Assembly (NCBI GenBank): GCA_900549055.1
Contig: URNB01000001.1
Coordinates: forward strand, 1-64,000
DNA from: an uncultured Oscillospiraceae bacterium
Lineage (GTDB): Bacteria > Bacillota > Clostridia > Oscillospirales > Acutalibacteraceae
Direction of reading: 5' to 3'
DNA: 64,000 nt
Positions 34,954-43,626 of the stretch are shown here, one piece after another. The notes under the pieces are model-generated. The model searched no databases, was not told the origin of the DNA, and was given only the letters and a program-made list of their open reading frames with translations. How positions within the stretch are numbered: position 1 is the stretch's first letter; each line of letters starts with the position of its first letter. The position numbers and the translations under genes are program-made.

Positions 34954-35802
34954 TTAATTTGCAAAGTATATTTTCGACCTGTCGTTTTTTTGGTACAGTC
35001 TTATGTAATCGATATCATAGTCAGCCTTTGTGAAATTACTGCCGACAGTAACGTTCTTTGCCCACTCGCCGCCCGAGGTACTTGTATACCCGGGTGTAAA
35101 AATGTGATTGTTGAGTATCAGGCAATGCGGGTCGTGAAAGCCCTGCATACCGCCGCTGCCGCCTATATTTTCGGCAAGCTTATATGTACTGTAGCGCGTG
35201 CCGTCAACAAACATTGATATTTCATACGGCGTCCACAGCATACCGTAGATATGCCAGCCGCCGTCGGATATATCGAATGTGCCGTTTTTTACGGACGAAG
35301 AACGGACGCCGTATTTCTTTATGTTCTCTTCCTCTTCCCACCATTTGTGAAGCTGCGAAGAGACCGAATTATTGCCGAATACCTCAAAAATATCTATTTC
35401 GGTAAAATAATCCGCCTCCGGCTTACAGCCGAGCTTTTCGGCAATTTCTGCGCCCTCGGGGTTTACATTGCTTTTCATCCAAAGCGACGGCCAAACCCCC
35501 TGTCCCACAGGCACCCGTGCCCTCATTTCAAGATAACCGTATTTGAAGGTCATGCTTCTGCCGGTCGTAACCGATTTTGAGGTTTTATAGCCGCCGCCCG
35601 TTTTTGAGGAGCGCAGCCGCAGGCAGCCGCCGCCGTCTGCGCCCGAGTCCCGTATGACTGCCGCAACATCGGAGGTTGCGGCAGTCGTAAGATCCGAATA
35701 GCCGTACATATAGTCGGTAAACGCCCATTTGCTCCCGTCTATTTCGGTGCCGTTGAATTCATCCGAAAAAACGAGCTTATAGCCTTCGTCACGCGTTTTC
35801 AA
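34954..35802 (-). CDS. Glycoside hydrolase family 16 domain, leaderless
   Basis: This 282-residue frame is a complete GH16 beta-jelly-roll catalytic domain: FSDEFNGTEIDGSKWAF at the start, YGYLEMRARVPVGQGVWPSL, the catalytic ExDxxE motif EIDIFEVF, and YDIDYIRLY at the end. This motif type hydrolyses beta-1,3- or beta-1,4-linked glucans or galactans. It lacks a signal peptide, starts with a TTG that overlaps the stop of the preceding dockerin gene, and has no good Shine-Dalgarno site. It may therefore be the C-terminal part of that secreted protein (see the T8 tract at 35801-35808). Confidence 0.85.
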   Translation of the reverse strand: MKTRDEGYKLVFSDEFNGTEIDGSKWAFTDYMYGYSDLTTAATSDVAAVIRDSGADGGGCLRLRSSKTGGGYKTSKSVTTGRSMTFKYGYLEMRARVPVGQGVWPSLWMKSNVNPEGAEIAEKLGCKPEADYFTEIDIFEVFGNNSVSSQLHKWWEEEENIKKYGVRSSSVKNGTFDISDGGWHIYGMLWTPYEISMFVDGTRYSTYKLAENIGGSGGMQGFHDPHCLILNNHIFTPGYTSTSGGEWAKNVTVGSNFTKADYDIDYIRLYQKNDRSKIYFAN

Positions 35803-37928
35803 AAAAAAGCAACAGCCTTTTTTACTCTTATAAGGTCAAGAACATTGACCGCATTATCATTATTGACATCGGCAATCCTGTTCTCTGCCGATTCAGCGCC
35901 CAAAATAATCTTTTTGAGCATCGTCACATCGCCCGCGTCGGGTGCGTCGCTGTCCTCGGCGTTCACATCGTAATTGCGAAGACCTCTGTTCTTTAAGAGC
36001 TTTTCACCCGTGCCGTACCATGCGTCACTGTCAAATTTCAAATCGGAATAGCCCGACGCCTTTACCAAACCTTCCCATGAGTCGCGGTCGAATCCGATAT
36101 AATATGCGTTCGAGAAGCTGTATGCTCCGGGAATTTTGCACTCCCAATTTGACGACTGAAGATTGACTGCCGCCGTATGCCAGCCGTATGTATAGAAATC
36201 CTTAATGGTTATATTCGCGTATCCGCCCCATACATCCGCATATGCGCCGCCCTTGGTTGCGGTCCCGCCGAGCACGGCAGAGGAATACGAATCGCCGATA
36301 GTTATCTTTGCAAGCGCACACCCTATAATTCCCGCAGTGCGTGTTCCGGTAACCTGAACGGTATCATCCGCAGAACACCCGGAAATCACAACCTCACCCG
36401 AGGAGATTCCCGCAGTGCCGTTTGTAGCTCCTACAAACGCGGCAGCCCAAACACCGTTTATATACGATTTTCTGATATGCAGATCGGTTATCGAGGAATC
36501 GGCGCCGATATTTGCTATAAGACCGGCATATTTATTACCGCTCAAATTATCGTTTGCCGAATAAAGACCGTAAATTGTGTGACCGTTTCCGTCAATGTGT
36601 CCCTTGAAGGTAGCCTCGTTGCGCTCCCACGACCACCAGTTGTGTGCCGGGGCGGACATTCCCCAGCTCTTGTAAAGTGTGATATCGTTCAGATAAAGAT
36701 CGGAAGTTAAAAGGTAATATTTACCTGTTTCACTTGTCTCAGCCATTTTTCTCAACTGCTCCGGAGTAGCTATGAGATACGGGTCGCCCGCTTCGCCTGT
36801 TCCGCCGTCATACGCTGCGGCGGCGGTTCCGTCCCATACCTCATACTCGGGCTTAATGAACGCAGTGCTGCCCTGTATAGTCGGGTAAGCGCCCTTATTT
36901 GCCTGCCATACATCCCAGCCGAGATTCGGCATGTTAACCTTTGCGGCATCGCCGAACATCGCGGCGGAGCCGTCCACCGGAGTCAGGTTAACGCCGCCCG
37001 AGGTTGCCCACCAGCTCTGTGTGGAATACAACGTGCCGTCGGAAATATCAGCGGGTTTTATGGCGTTAAGCCAACCGCAGGTGAAAGCAACAACAGAATA
37101 AGAATTTAATATCTTCACAGACTCCGCTGCCCAGTTTCCGGGCGCGCAGATAATTCCGCCGCCGTTGCCCGCGGGATTGCCGTAGCTGTTGAATTTTGCT
37201 GCCGAACCGCAATACTGAACAGTAACCTTTGATTCACGCACGGGGCCTACTATACCGCCTATAAGTCCGGTAAGATTACTTAAATCCACGGTTTCATCCA
37301 CAACACATTTGGTGATTTTAACGTTCGCCTGATAACCGCTTGCGTAATTGTCATTGTTTCTATCGATAAACCCGACTATGCCGCCGAAATGAATATTTGT
37401 GCTGCCGTTTGACTCCGCATAGGCATAACGCAGATTGACATTGGTTATTTCGGCGTTACCAACCGCTTTCGGAATAAGTCCGTAAGAATAGTTGACAGTA
37501 TAATTCTTATAGTACATACCGTAAACTGTATGACCCTGACCGTCAAAATGCCCGGCAAAGCCATGCGCCGCCCACTGATATTTATAGTTACTCGCCCATT
37601 CTCTTGGGTTGTTGCTCAACCAGTTGCCGGCAGTAACATCGTTAAGATATATGTCTTTGGTTAAAACATAGTATTTATCCTTTGAATTTTCCAAAGTAAA
37701 ATCAGTATTGGATGAAAAGCCGTAAAGCTCCTCTGCGGTTGTTATTCTGTAAGGATCCGCCTTTGTGCCCGAGCCCTCGTATTCGGTATCGGCAGATCCG
37801 TCCCATATTGCCGCTGCCGTGTTCGCCGCGGATACGGGATAAATAACAAACATTGAAATTAAAAGCGCCATAGAAAGGAAAATAGAAAATACTCGCCTGC
37901 CAGTAAATTTGCCGAAGTCAGATTTCAT
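35799..37928 (-). CDS. Secreted GLUG-repeat protein with C-terminal dockerin
   Basis: This 709-residue protein has a signal peptide (about 10-33, IFLSMALLISMFVIYPVSA). GLUG-type modules start near residue 38 (IWDGSADTEYEGSGTKADPY) and near 362 (VWDGTAAAAYDGGTGEAGDP), closely related to the giant protein. A dockerin lies at about 652-707. Its second calcium loop is intact (DVNNDNAVNVLD plus helix LIRVKKAVA), and the first is imperfect (DVNAEDSDAPDAGD). It ends in a T8 tract where the leaderless GH16 frame begins. Likely role: glycan binding and attachment to a scaffoldin or cell surface. It follows the solute-binding protein gene by 29 bases. Confidence 0.88.
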   Translation of the reverse strand: MKSDFGKFTGRRVFSIFLSMALLISMFVIYPVSAANTAAAIWDGSADTEYEGSGTKADPYRITTAEELYGFSSNTDFTLENSKDKYYVLTKDIYLNDVTAGNWLSNNPREWASNYKYQWAAHGFAGHFDGQGHTVYGMYYKNYTVNYSYGLIPKAVGNAEITNVNLRYAYAESNGSTNIHFGGIVGFIDRNNDNYASGYQANVKITKCVVDETVDLSNLTGLIGGIVGPVRESKVTVQYCGSAAKFNSYGNPAGNGGGIICAPGNWAAESVKILNSYSVVAFTCGWLNAIKPADISDGTLYSTQSWWATSGGVNLTPVDGSAAMFGDAAKVNMPNLGWDVWQANKGAYPTIQGSTAFIKPEYEVWDGTAAAAYDGGTGEAGDPYLIATPEQLRKMAETSETGKYYLLTSDLYLNDITLYKSWGMSAPAHNWWSWERNEATFKGHIDGNGHTIYGLYSANDNLSGNKYAGLIANIGADSSITDLHIRKSYINGVWAAAFVGATNGTAGISSGEVVISGCSADDTVQVTGTRTAGIIGCALAKITIGDSYSSAVLGGTATKGGAYADVWGGYANITIKDFYTYGWHTAAVNLQSSNWECKIPGAYSFSNAYYIGFDRDSWEGLVKASGYSDLKFDSDAWYGTGEKLLKNRGLRNYDVNAEDSDAPDAGDVTMLKKIILGAESAENRIADVNNDNAVNVLDLIRVKKAVAFF
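35801..35808 (-). other. T8 homopolymer at the dockerin/GH16 junction (possible slippage or indel site)
   Basis: The minus strand reads GC-TTTTTTTT-GAAAACGCG. With eight T the dockerin protein ends Ala-Phe-Phe-stop. With nine T the frame continues into the GH16 domain (AFFLKTRDEGYKLVFSDEF). The GH16 frame is thus -1 relative to the dockerin frame, exactly at a slippery run. Confidence 0.7.
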
Positions 37929-37957
37929 TTTTGATCACCTTTCCGTAAATTATTTTT

Positions 37958-39388
37958 TTATTTTGTTTGCTTGGCAACAAAATCGTTCAGGGTTTTAACA
38001 TCATTGTTAACCGTGTTATTGACCGCAGAAATAGCGGTTTCAATTTGCGACGGGTCGTTCTTCGCAATATCGCCCAAAACCTCGGTAGCGTTACCCGTAA
38101 CGCCGCGCGTACCGTTTATAAGCGAAAGATTTTTCTTTTCGGTGGTAACGCCGCTTGTAATCTTGAAGAAGAAGGACTCGGCAGCGGAATTTATAAACGC
38201 CGATGAGGTATTGTAGTTATTGACATCGAGATAATACCTTAAGAACAGACCTGCGGCAACCGGGTTTTTAGAGCCCTTTACAATGCCCCAGCCGCGGAAG
38301 AGTCCGGTGGTTACCGACTTTTGGCTCTTGCTCCAATCCGGGAGATAGGTGAAGCCTATGTTATCGGCATTCATCTTTGACCAGTAGCCTGTCTTTTTAA
38401 GACCGTAAGCGTTTGTAAGCGCTATTCCCACCTTGCCGTTTATGAAATCGTCGCGCAGATTGTAATCGTTAAGTCCCTTTATAAGACCATCTTTAAGGCA
38501 GGTTGCAAGATAGCGCGAAACATCCTTTAATTTTGAGTCGATGCCGTTGGAGAATTTGCCGTTTTCCCATTTATAATAGGAAACGCCCGTGCAGCCGAGA
38601 ACGGTCTCCCAATCAAGGTAGCCGCCGATGTAATCGGAGCCCAACGCCTTAACATCCTGCATTGCCTTCTTCATGGTATCGAATGTCCAGTTGCCCGCCT
38701 TGTAATATTCCTCGGGAGTGGTTATGTTGTTTTCATTAAACAGCTTTTTGTTATAGAAAACGCAGTCAACCTCGTTCCAGATATTTCCTACCGTATTTAC
38801 AAGATAGGTCTTTCCGTTTATAGTGGAAAGATTGAACATACCCTGATCCCATATCGGATCGGTTTTATCTATCTGCGCGGTATCGATAGGCTGCAGGCAG
38901 CTGAGAGCCGCCGGGAAATCGTTATTGCAGAAATAAATATCGGGAGGATTGCCCGCGGCAATACGGCTTGCTATGCTCATTGAATAATTAAGCTGACCTA
39001 CAAGATCAAGCTGAAATTTTATGCCGTATTTCTTTGTAAAATCCTCTACGACCTTGGCGTCCTCATTCTTTTTCGGGTCTGCCCAGGTGGCGTACCTTAC
39101 CGTAGTGCCCTTATACTTCTTTGCAAGCTCCGCAAAGTTATCGGGCATTTTTGTGTTGTTCTTTTTGCCGCCCGAGGTTGTTTGGGAGGATGAGGTTTTG
39201 CCGCTCTTGCTGTCGGTTTTTCCAGAGGAATCCCCCGAGGTCTGCCCACTTGTGCCCGACTGATATTCATACACGATTTCAACATCGTCGGACAAGGAGC
39301 CGTCGTCACTGCTGCTCTTTTTGCAGGCGGTAAACGATGCCGTCATTGCCAATGCCAAAAGAAGACAGAAAATTCTTTGCTTTTTCAT
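37958..39388 (-). CDS. Extracellular solute-binding lipoprotein, family 1 (CUT1 system A)
   Basis: This 476-residue protein has a lipoprotein signal (Cys about 22 in TACKKSS), a Ser/Gly/Lys-rich linker, and a type II periplasmic-binding fold (VRYATWADPKKNEDAKVVED; NPPDIYFCNND; TTGLFRGWGIVKGSKNPVAA). It delivers an oligosaccharide to the two permeases encoded just upstream (39458-41377). No ATPase gene lies nearby, so a shared MsmK-type ATPase elsewhere is expected. Confidence 0.9.
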   Translation of the reverse strand: MKKQRIFCLLLALAMTASFTACKKSSSDDGSLSDDVEIVYEYQSGTSGQTSGDSSGKTDSKSGKTSSSQTTSGGKKNNTKMPDNFAELAKKYKGTTVRYATWADPKKNEDAKVVEDFTKKYGIKFQLDLVGQLNYSMSIASRIAAGNPPDIYFCNNDFPAALSCLQPIDTAQIDKTDPIWDQGMFNLSTINGKTYLVNTVGNIWNEVDCVFYNKKLFNENNITTPEEYYKAGNWTFDTMKKAMQDVKALGSDYIGGYLDWETVLGCTGVSYYKWENGKFSNGIDSKLKDVSRYLATCLKDGLIKGLNDYNLRDDFINGKVGIALTNAYGLKKTGYWSKMNADNIGFTYLPDWSKSQKSVTTGLFRGWGIVKGSKNPVAAGLFLRYYLDVNNYNTSSAFINSAAESFFFKITSGVTTEKKNLSLINGTRGVTGNATEVLGDIAKNDPSQIETAISAVNNTVNNDVKTLNDFVAKQTK

Positions 39389-39457
39389 TTTTTTTAAATC
39401 CTTTCAGAAAAAATTTTTATAATTAAAATTTTCAGTGTCGCCTTCACCTCCGTATAA

Positions 39458-40450
39458 TTATCCGGTAATGCCGACTCTGTCGATACTTTCAATAAACCAC
39501 TTCTGCAGAATCATGTACATGATAAGCATAGGCGCTATGAAAAGTATGCACGCCGCCATAACAATAGCCATAGACTGCGGATCGCGCGGCTGAAACAGCA
39601 GCCCCGCCTTATCGCTGAGCGCCGCCTCCAAACGCGTTACCTGCAGCGCAAGAGGATAGTCTCCCAAAAGGTACATTCCGCTTAAGGTCGAATCGTTCCA
39701 GTGCCAAATTACCGAGAAAATAAATACGGTGATTATAACGACCGAGGATGACGGCACGGCGATATTGCAGAAGGTGCGGATAGGCCCTGCGCCGTCAACC
39801 CACGCGGCTTCCTCAAGCTCGCGCGGCAGACCCTTGAAAAACTGTATGTAGATATAAATGAGGATTCCCGATTTAAGCCCCACCCCGAAAAGCGCGGGCA
39901 GCCAAAAGGTTACCGCCGAGCCTAATATATTGGGTCTTAAGTCCACCCCGGTAATTTTATTTACCAAAGCCAATATACCCAAGAAATCAAGATGCGAATA
40001 ATTTATCATTCTCGGAATCAAAAGCATCATATCGGGCACGATTATCGTTAAAAACAGCAACGCCAGCTTTATCCTTTTGCCCCTGAATTCAAATCTTGCA
40101 AAGCCGTATGCCGCGACCGCGCAGGAAACCACCTGTATAAGCCCTGCGGCAATTTCGTTTTTTAAGGTAGACAGCAGCGAGGTTGTGTAATCAAGACACA
40201 GCACGGCTGTTTTGTAGTTTTCCTTAATGCTCAAATCGCTCGGAATCCAAATACGCGACGAATTTAAAAAGGCGTATTTGCTTTGCAGTGACGAAACTAT
40301 CATATAAAGCATAGGGTATATCACTATATAACCGACAGCTATTAAAAACGCCATTCTGAAAATTGAGTATAATACCCTACTTGTGCGTTTTCCGACTGCT
40401 TTGAGCCGCACGGCGTCCCCGTCTGAAATTCGGCAGAAGCCATTATTCAT
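39458..40450 (-). CDS. Sugar ABC transporter permease, MalG-type (CUT1 system A)
   Basis: This 330-residue membrane protein has six predicted segments (first at about 32-55, IFRMAFLIAVGYIVIYPMLY) and the cytoplasmic EAA motif that contacts the ATPase (ELEEAAWVDGAGPIRTFCNIAVP). It pairs with the MalF-type permease 24 bases upstream. AAAGGAGG precedes the start. Confidence 0.9.
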   Translation of the reverse strand: MNNGFCRISDGDAVRLKAVGKRTSRVLYSIFRMAFLIAVGYIVIYPMLYMIVSSLQSKYAFLNSSRIWIPSDLSIKENYKTAVLCLDYTTSLLSTLKNEIAAGLIQVVSCAVAAYGFARFEFRGKRIKLALLFLTIIVPDMMLLIPRMINYSHLDFLGILALVNKITGVDLRPNILGSAVTFWLPALFGVGLKSGILIYIYIQFFKGLPRELEEAAWVDGAGPIRTFCNIAVPSSSVVIITVFIFSVIWHWNDSTLSGMYLLGDYPLALQVTRLEAALSDKAGLLFQPRDPQSMAIVMAACILFIAPMLIMYMILQKWFIESIDRVGITG

Positions 40451-40474
40451 TTTAAAGCCTCCTTTAAAAGAACC

Positions 40475-41377
40475 TTATTCACCCCAGCGGCGCATAAGCG
40501 TATTCTTATACAGCAATATTATGATTGCCATCATTCCGCCGAAAATTAAGAAGTAAAACCACAGCATTGCCGAGGAGCGGTCGTATATACCGCCGCACAT
40601 CATATTGTAGGTCTGCTGTATTATAATTCCCCTCGTGCTTATTATCAGCTCAACCATTGTGAAAATCGATACCAAAAGCGTCACCCTTGAAAGCATGGGG
40701 AAGGTTATAAACCAAAATTCCTCCCACTTTGTCGCGCCCTCAACGCGCGAAGCCTCGTAAAGACTGCCGGGAATCGACTGCAGCCCCGCCAAAAACAATA
40801 CCGTTTGTATGCCGCAGCTCCATATAAGATCGAATATTTTGCTTATTGTCGAGGTCATATATTCCGCCGCCTTACCGTCTATCTGCAGCTTGGTTACTAT
40901 ATCGTCAACCGAAAGCATTCCCGCAGTGTAGGACTTTGAAACACCCATATTGGTAAGGTCGCTGCCGGTCGTTCTGAAAAGCCACGATATTACAGGCCCC
41001 GTCGCAATTATTACCGGAAGGAAATAAAGCGCCCTAAAAAAGAGTCTTCCGCGGAAATTCTGATTGAGTATCAGCGCCAGCACCAGGCTTAAAAGCAGTA
41101 TTATCGGCAGCGAATACAAAAAGGATGTAACCGTGCTCCTGAGCCACCCTGTGTAATTCGGGTTTACAAAAAGTATGTTTTTATAATTTTTAAGCCCCAC
41201 AAGGGATATATCCATGCCGCCGAGCTTTATCTTAACATCGGCAAAGGAATATACCACAGACTGAGCAAGCGGCAGCAGGTAAAAGAGAATTATGCCGATA
41301 AGCCACGGCGTTGTGAACATTCTGCCGTATTTATCCTTAAGCGTAGTTATGCCCCTGTTCTTTTTTACCTTTTTCAC
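40475..41377 (-). CDS. Sugar ABC transporter permease, MalF-type (CUT1 system A)
   Basis: This 300-residue membrane protein has six predicted segments (first at about 19-43, TPWLIGIILFYLLPLAQSVV) and the EAA loop (LYEASRVEGATKWEEFWFITFP). It starts with GTG overlapping the stop codon of the DUF5696 gene (GTGA), after GGGGGAAG, so translation of the two is coupled. Confidence 0.9.
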   Translation of the reverse strand: MKKVKKNRGITTLKDKYGRMFTTPWLIGIILFYLLPLAQSVVYSFADVKIKLGGMDISLVGLKNYKNILFVNPNYTGWLRSTVTSFLYSLPIILLLSLVLALILNQNFRGRLFFRALYFLPVIIATGPVISWLFRTTGSDLTNMGVSKSYTAGMLSVDDIVTKLQIDGKAAEYMTSTISKIFDLIWSCGIQTVLFLAGLQSIPGSLYEASRVEGATKWEEFWFITFPMLSRVTLLVSIFTMVELIISTRGIIIQQTYNMMCGGIYDRSSAMLWFYFLIFGGMMAIIILLYKNTLMRRWGE

Positions 41378-43614
41378 TTTGCTTCCCCCGTTATAAGGTA
41401 ATTTTTCGCTTCGACCGTTCCGCCGGGCGTTTGCTCCGCTTTGTCCCCGTAATTCACATAAACCGAAAGTCCGTTTGAAAAATCGGTTTTACGCAGATCA
41501 TCCGATAAAACGGTATGTGAAATTATTTCTGCGCCCTTTATTTTTTCGTAATAATCCGAGAGCGATAAAGCCTGCGACACAATATCCTCTTTTATATCGG
41601 AATACACACTGTTATAAAACAGCGGATATTCCGCAGCAATCATTCTTCTGTCCCATTTATATATCAGCGTATAGCTTATGCCGCAGCCGCCTTCAACCGC
41701 CCCAAGCAGCAGCTCGCTGCAGTCCTCGCTCAAATTGAGACTGCCCGTATACATAGGCACATACCCGCCGAATACCATTTGGAAAAACGGAACATCCGTA
41801 TCGAAAATGCGTTCGGAATCGGAGCGTGTCGGAGCGTCTGTTATAATATCCGCCAAAACCGCGGCATACGCGTTGGCGCCCGATGCCGCAAGGCGTCTTC
41901 CGCCCTTTTTGGCTTTTTTCAGCACCCTTACTGCCGCCTTATCAAAATTACTTTTCGCACAGTAATCTCCGACCGACTTATTGCTGTAATTTGAATAGGA
42001 AACCGAGGTGAGCGATTCGAGCGAAATACCGTTAAGCTTCATTTCAGCCGCCGCCGAATCAAGCTTTTCGGCTGCGGAATCAAGCTTTGCGGGATCGAGC
42101 AGATAATGCAGGGTGTCGGCGTCCTGCTTACGGACCGCGACATTGTAAAGGTACTGCTCCGCCTTCTTTTCGCCCGAATTATAGCAGGCGTTTAAGATTG
42201 TGGAAAAGCCGCCGCTCGATTTTTTGAAACGAATCAAATCAAAATCCATATACATTCGCGAGCCGTTTTTCTCAAGCGAATTCTGCAATGATATCAGCTG
42301 CTTTCGGCTTCCGAACGCCTTTCCGGTCTTAAATCCGCCGCCCACCTTGCCTATATCCGCCCCGCTTTCGCCGAAGCCCTTCAGAACGGCGTTTATCGGC
42401 TGCCCCGTTTTATCCCGGAGATCATTTGTTATCTCCTCTGCCTCTTTAAAGGTCGTTGCGGCGTAAAGCCTGCTGTAGGGTACTCCGAGAAACGACTCGG
42501 TAAGATCAAGTCCGCCCACGATATTGACCGAAAGATATATATCATCGCTCTTTTTTGTGAGCTTCATTTCCTTTTTCAAATAATCCCTGTAAATATTCGC
42601 CATGCCGCTGTAGGTAGCGTTTTCACCCGAAAGCGGGAAATAATCAACCGCCACAGGCGAGGAAATTCGGTTTTTGCTGAAAACCGTGCTGCTGACCTGC
42701 GCTCCGCCCGAAAAAAGGCTGGCAATATGCCCTGTGTAGCCCCTTATATTAAATGTAGCGTAAACGGCGCTGTAGCCGTATGCCGAGGCGCCCGCGCTCA
42801 CACTGATGCTTGCGCTTTCCGCACCGTCCGTTATTATCGCGCATATCCCCTGATTTTCGGAAAATTTCGCGCCGTATACCGGCAGTCTTACGCTTTCGGT
42901 GTCAGTCGGCTTTGAAATTGCTTCTATCGTCCTGTCGTATCCGTAGACCTGCGAAGAATACTGCGTTCCCTGCGCTGATGAGGTTACAGGGCGTATCAGC
43001 GCCCCGCTGCCCGACGGCACAAAAAGGTATGTGTCGCGACTGTCGTTTTCTGCCGAGCAGAAGAACGGTGCGACCGACACGGAAACCACGCGGTTTTCAT
43101 TCTCAGAAATATTTTTCGGGTTGATTCTTATCTGCATTGAGCTTTCCTTTAAAATATACTGAACGGGTATCATAAAGCCCGGCTCGTCAAAATAAAACTC
43201 AACCAGAAGCGAATCCTTTCCCTTGGCGCACCGCACTCTGCCGTTCTGCACGGCACCGGTATATGACAGCGCGTCGGTCACGATATTGGTTTCATAATCG
43301 AGATACTTTACGGTGACCGCTGACTTTAGAGCAGGATGCTTTTTTATCGGCATACCGTATTCATCGAGCTTCAGCTCCCCGTTATTCGGCGAGCTGAAGT
43401 ATTTAAGACCCGTCCTCTTATCGGTAAGTATGATTCCCTTTACCCCATCATCCCATTCAAGCTTTAAATTCGAATTTTCGGCAATAAGCGTTTCCTCATA
43501 CGAATAGCTCACTGCATTTCTGTCAAAGCTTTTAGGAGCTTCGGCAGCTTTTCCGCACGCCGAAAGAGAGATAATAACGGAAAGTGCCGTTAAAAGACTT
43601 ATTAACTTCTTCAT
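41374..43614 (-). CDS. DUF5696 lipoprotein
   Basis: This protein of about 746 residues has a lipoprotein signal (Cys20 in LSACGK), an N-terminal beta-rich domain (IRINPKNISENENRVVSVSV; YLFVPSGSGALIRPVTSS) and a long alpha/beta region with barrel-like features (RLYAATTFKEAEEITNDLRD; RMYMDFDLIRFKKSSGG; LAASGANAYAAVLADIITDA). DUF5696 proteins recur in Firmicutes beside CUT1 transporters and Yip1-domain proteins; their biochemical role is unknown, and a surface glycosidase-like or glycan-binding role is plausible. AGGAG places the start at the second ATG (43614). Confidence 0.85.
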   Translation of the reverse strand: MKKLISLLTALSVIISLSACGKAAEAPKSFDRNAVSYSYEETLIAENSNLKLEWDDGVKGIILTDKRTGLKYFSSPNNGELKLDEYGMPIKKHPALKSAVTVKYLDYETNIVTDALSYTGAVQNGRVRCAKGKDSLLVEFYFDEPGFMIPVQYILKESSMQIRINPKNISENENRVVSVSVAPFFCSAENDSRDTYLFVPSGSGALIRPVTSSAQGTQYSSQVYGYDRTIEAISKPTDTESVRLPVYGAKFSENQGICAIITDGAESASISVSAGASAYGYSAVYATFNIRGYTGHIASLFSGGAQVSSTVFSKNRISSPVAVDYFPLSGENATYSGMANIYRDYLKKEMKLTKKSDDIYLSVNIVGGLDLTESFLGVPYSRLYAATTFKEAEEITNDLRDKTGQPINAVLKGFGESGADIGKVGGGFKTGKAFGSRKQLISLQNSLEKNGSRMYMDFDLIRFKKSSGGFSTILNACYNSGEKKAEQYLYNVAVRKQDADTLHYLLDPAKLDSAAEKLDSAAAEMKLNGISLESLTSVSYSNYSNKSVGDYCAKSNFDKAAVRVLKKAKKGGRRLAASGANAYAAVLADIITDAPTRSDSERIFDTDVPFFQMVFGGYVPMYTGSLNLSEDCSELLLGAVEGGCGISYTLIYKWDRRMIAAEYPLFYNSVYSDIKEDIVSQALSLSDYYEKIKGAEIISHTVLSDDLRKTDFSNGLSVYVNYGDKAEQTPGGTVEAKNYLITGEAK

Positions 43615-43626
43615 TTCTGTCATCTC

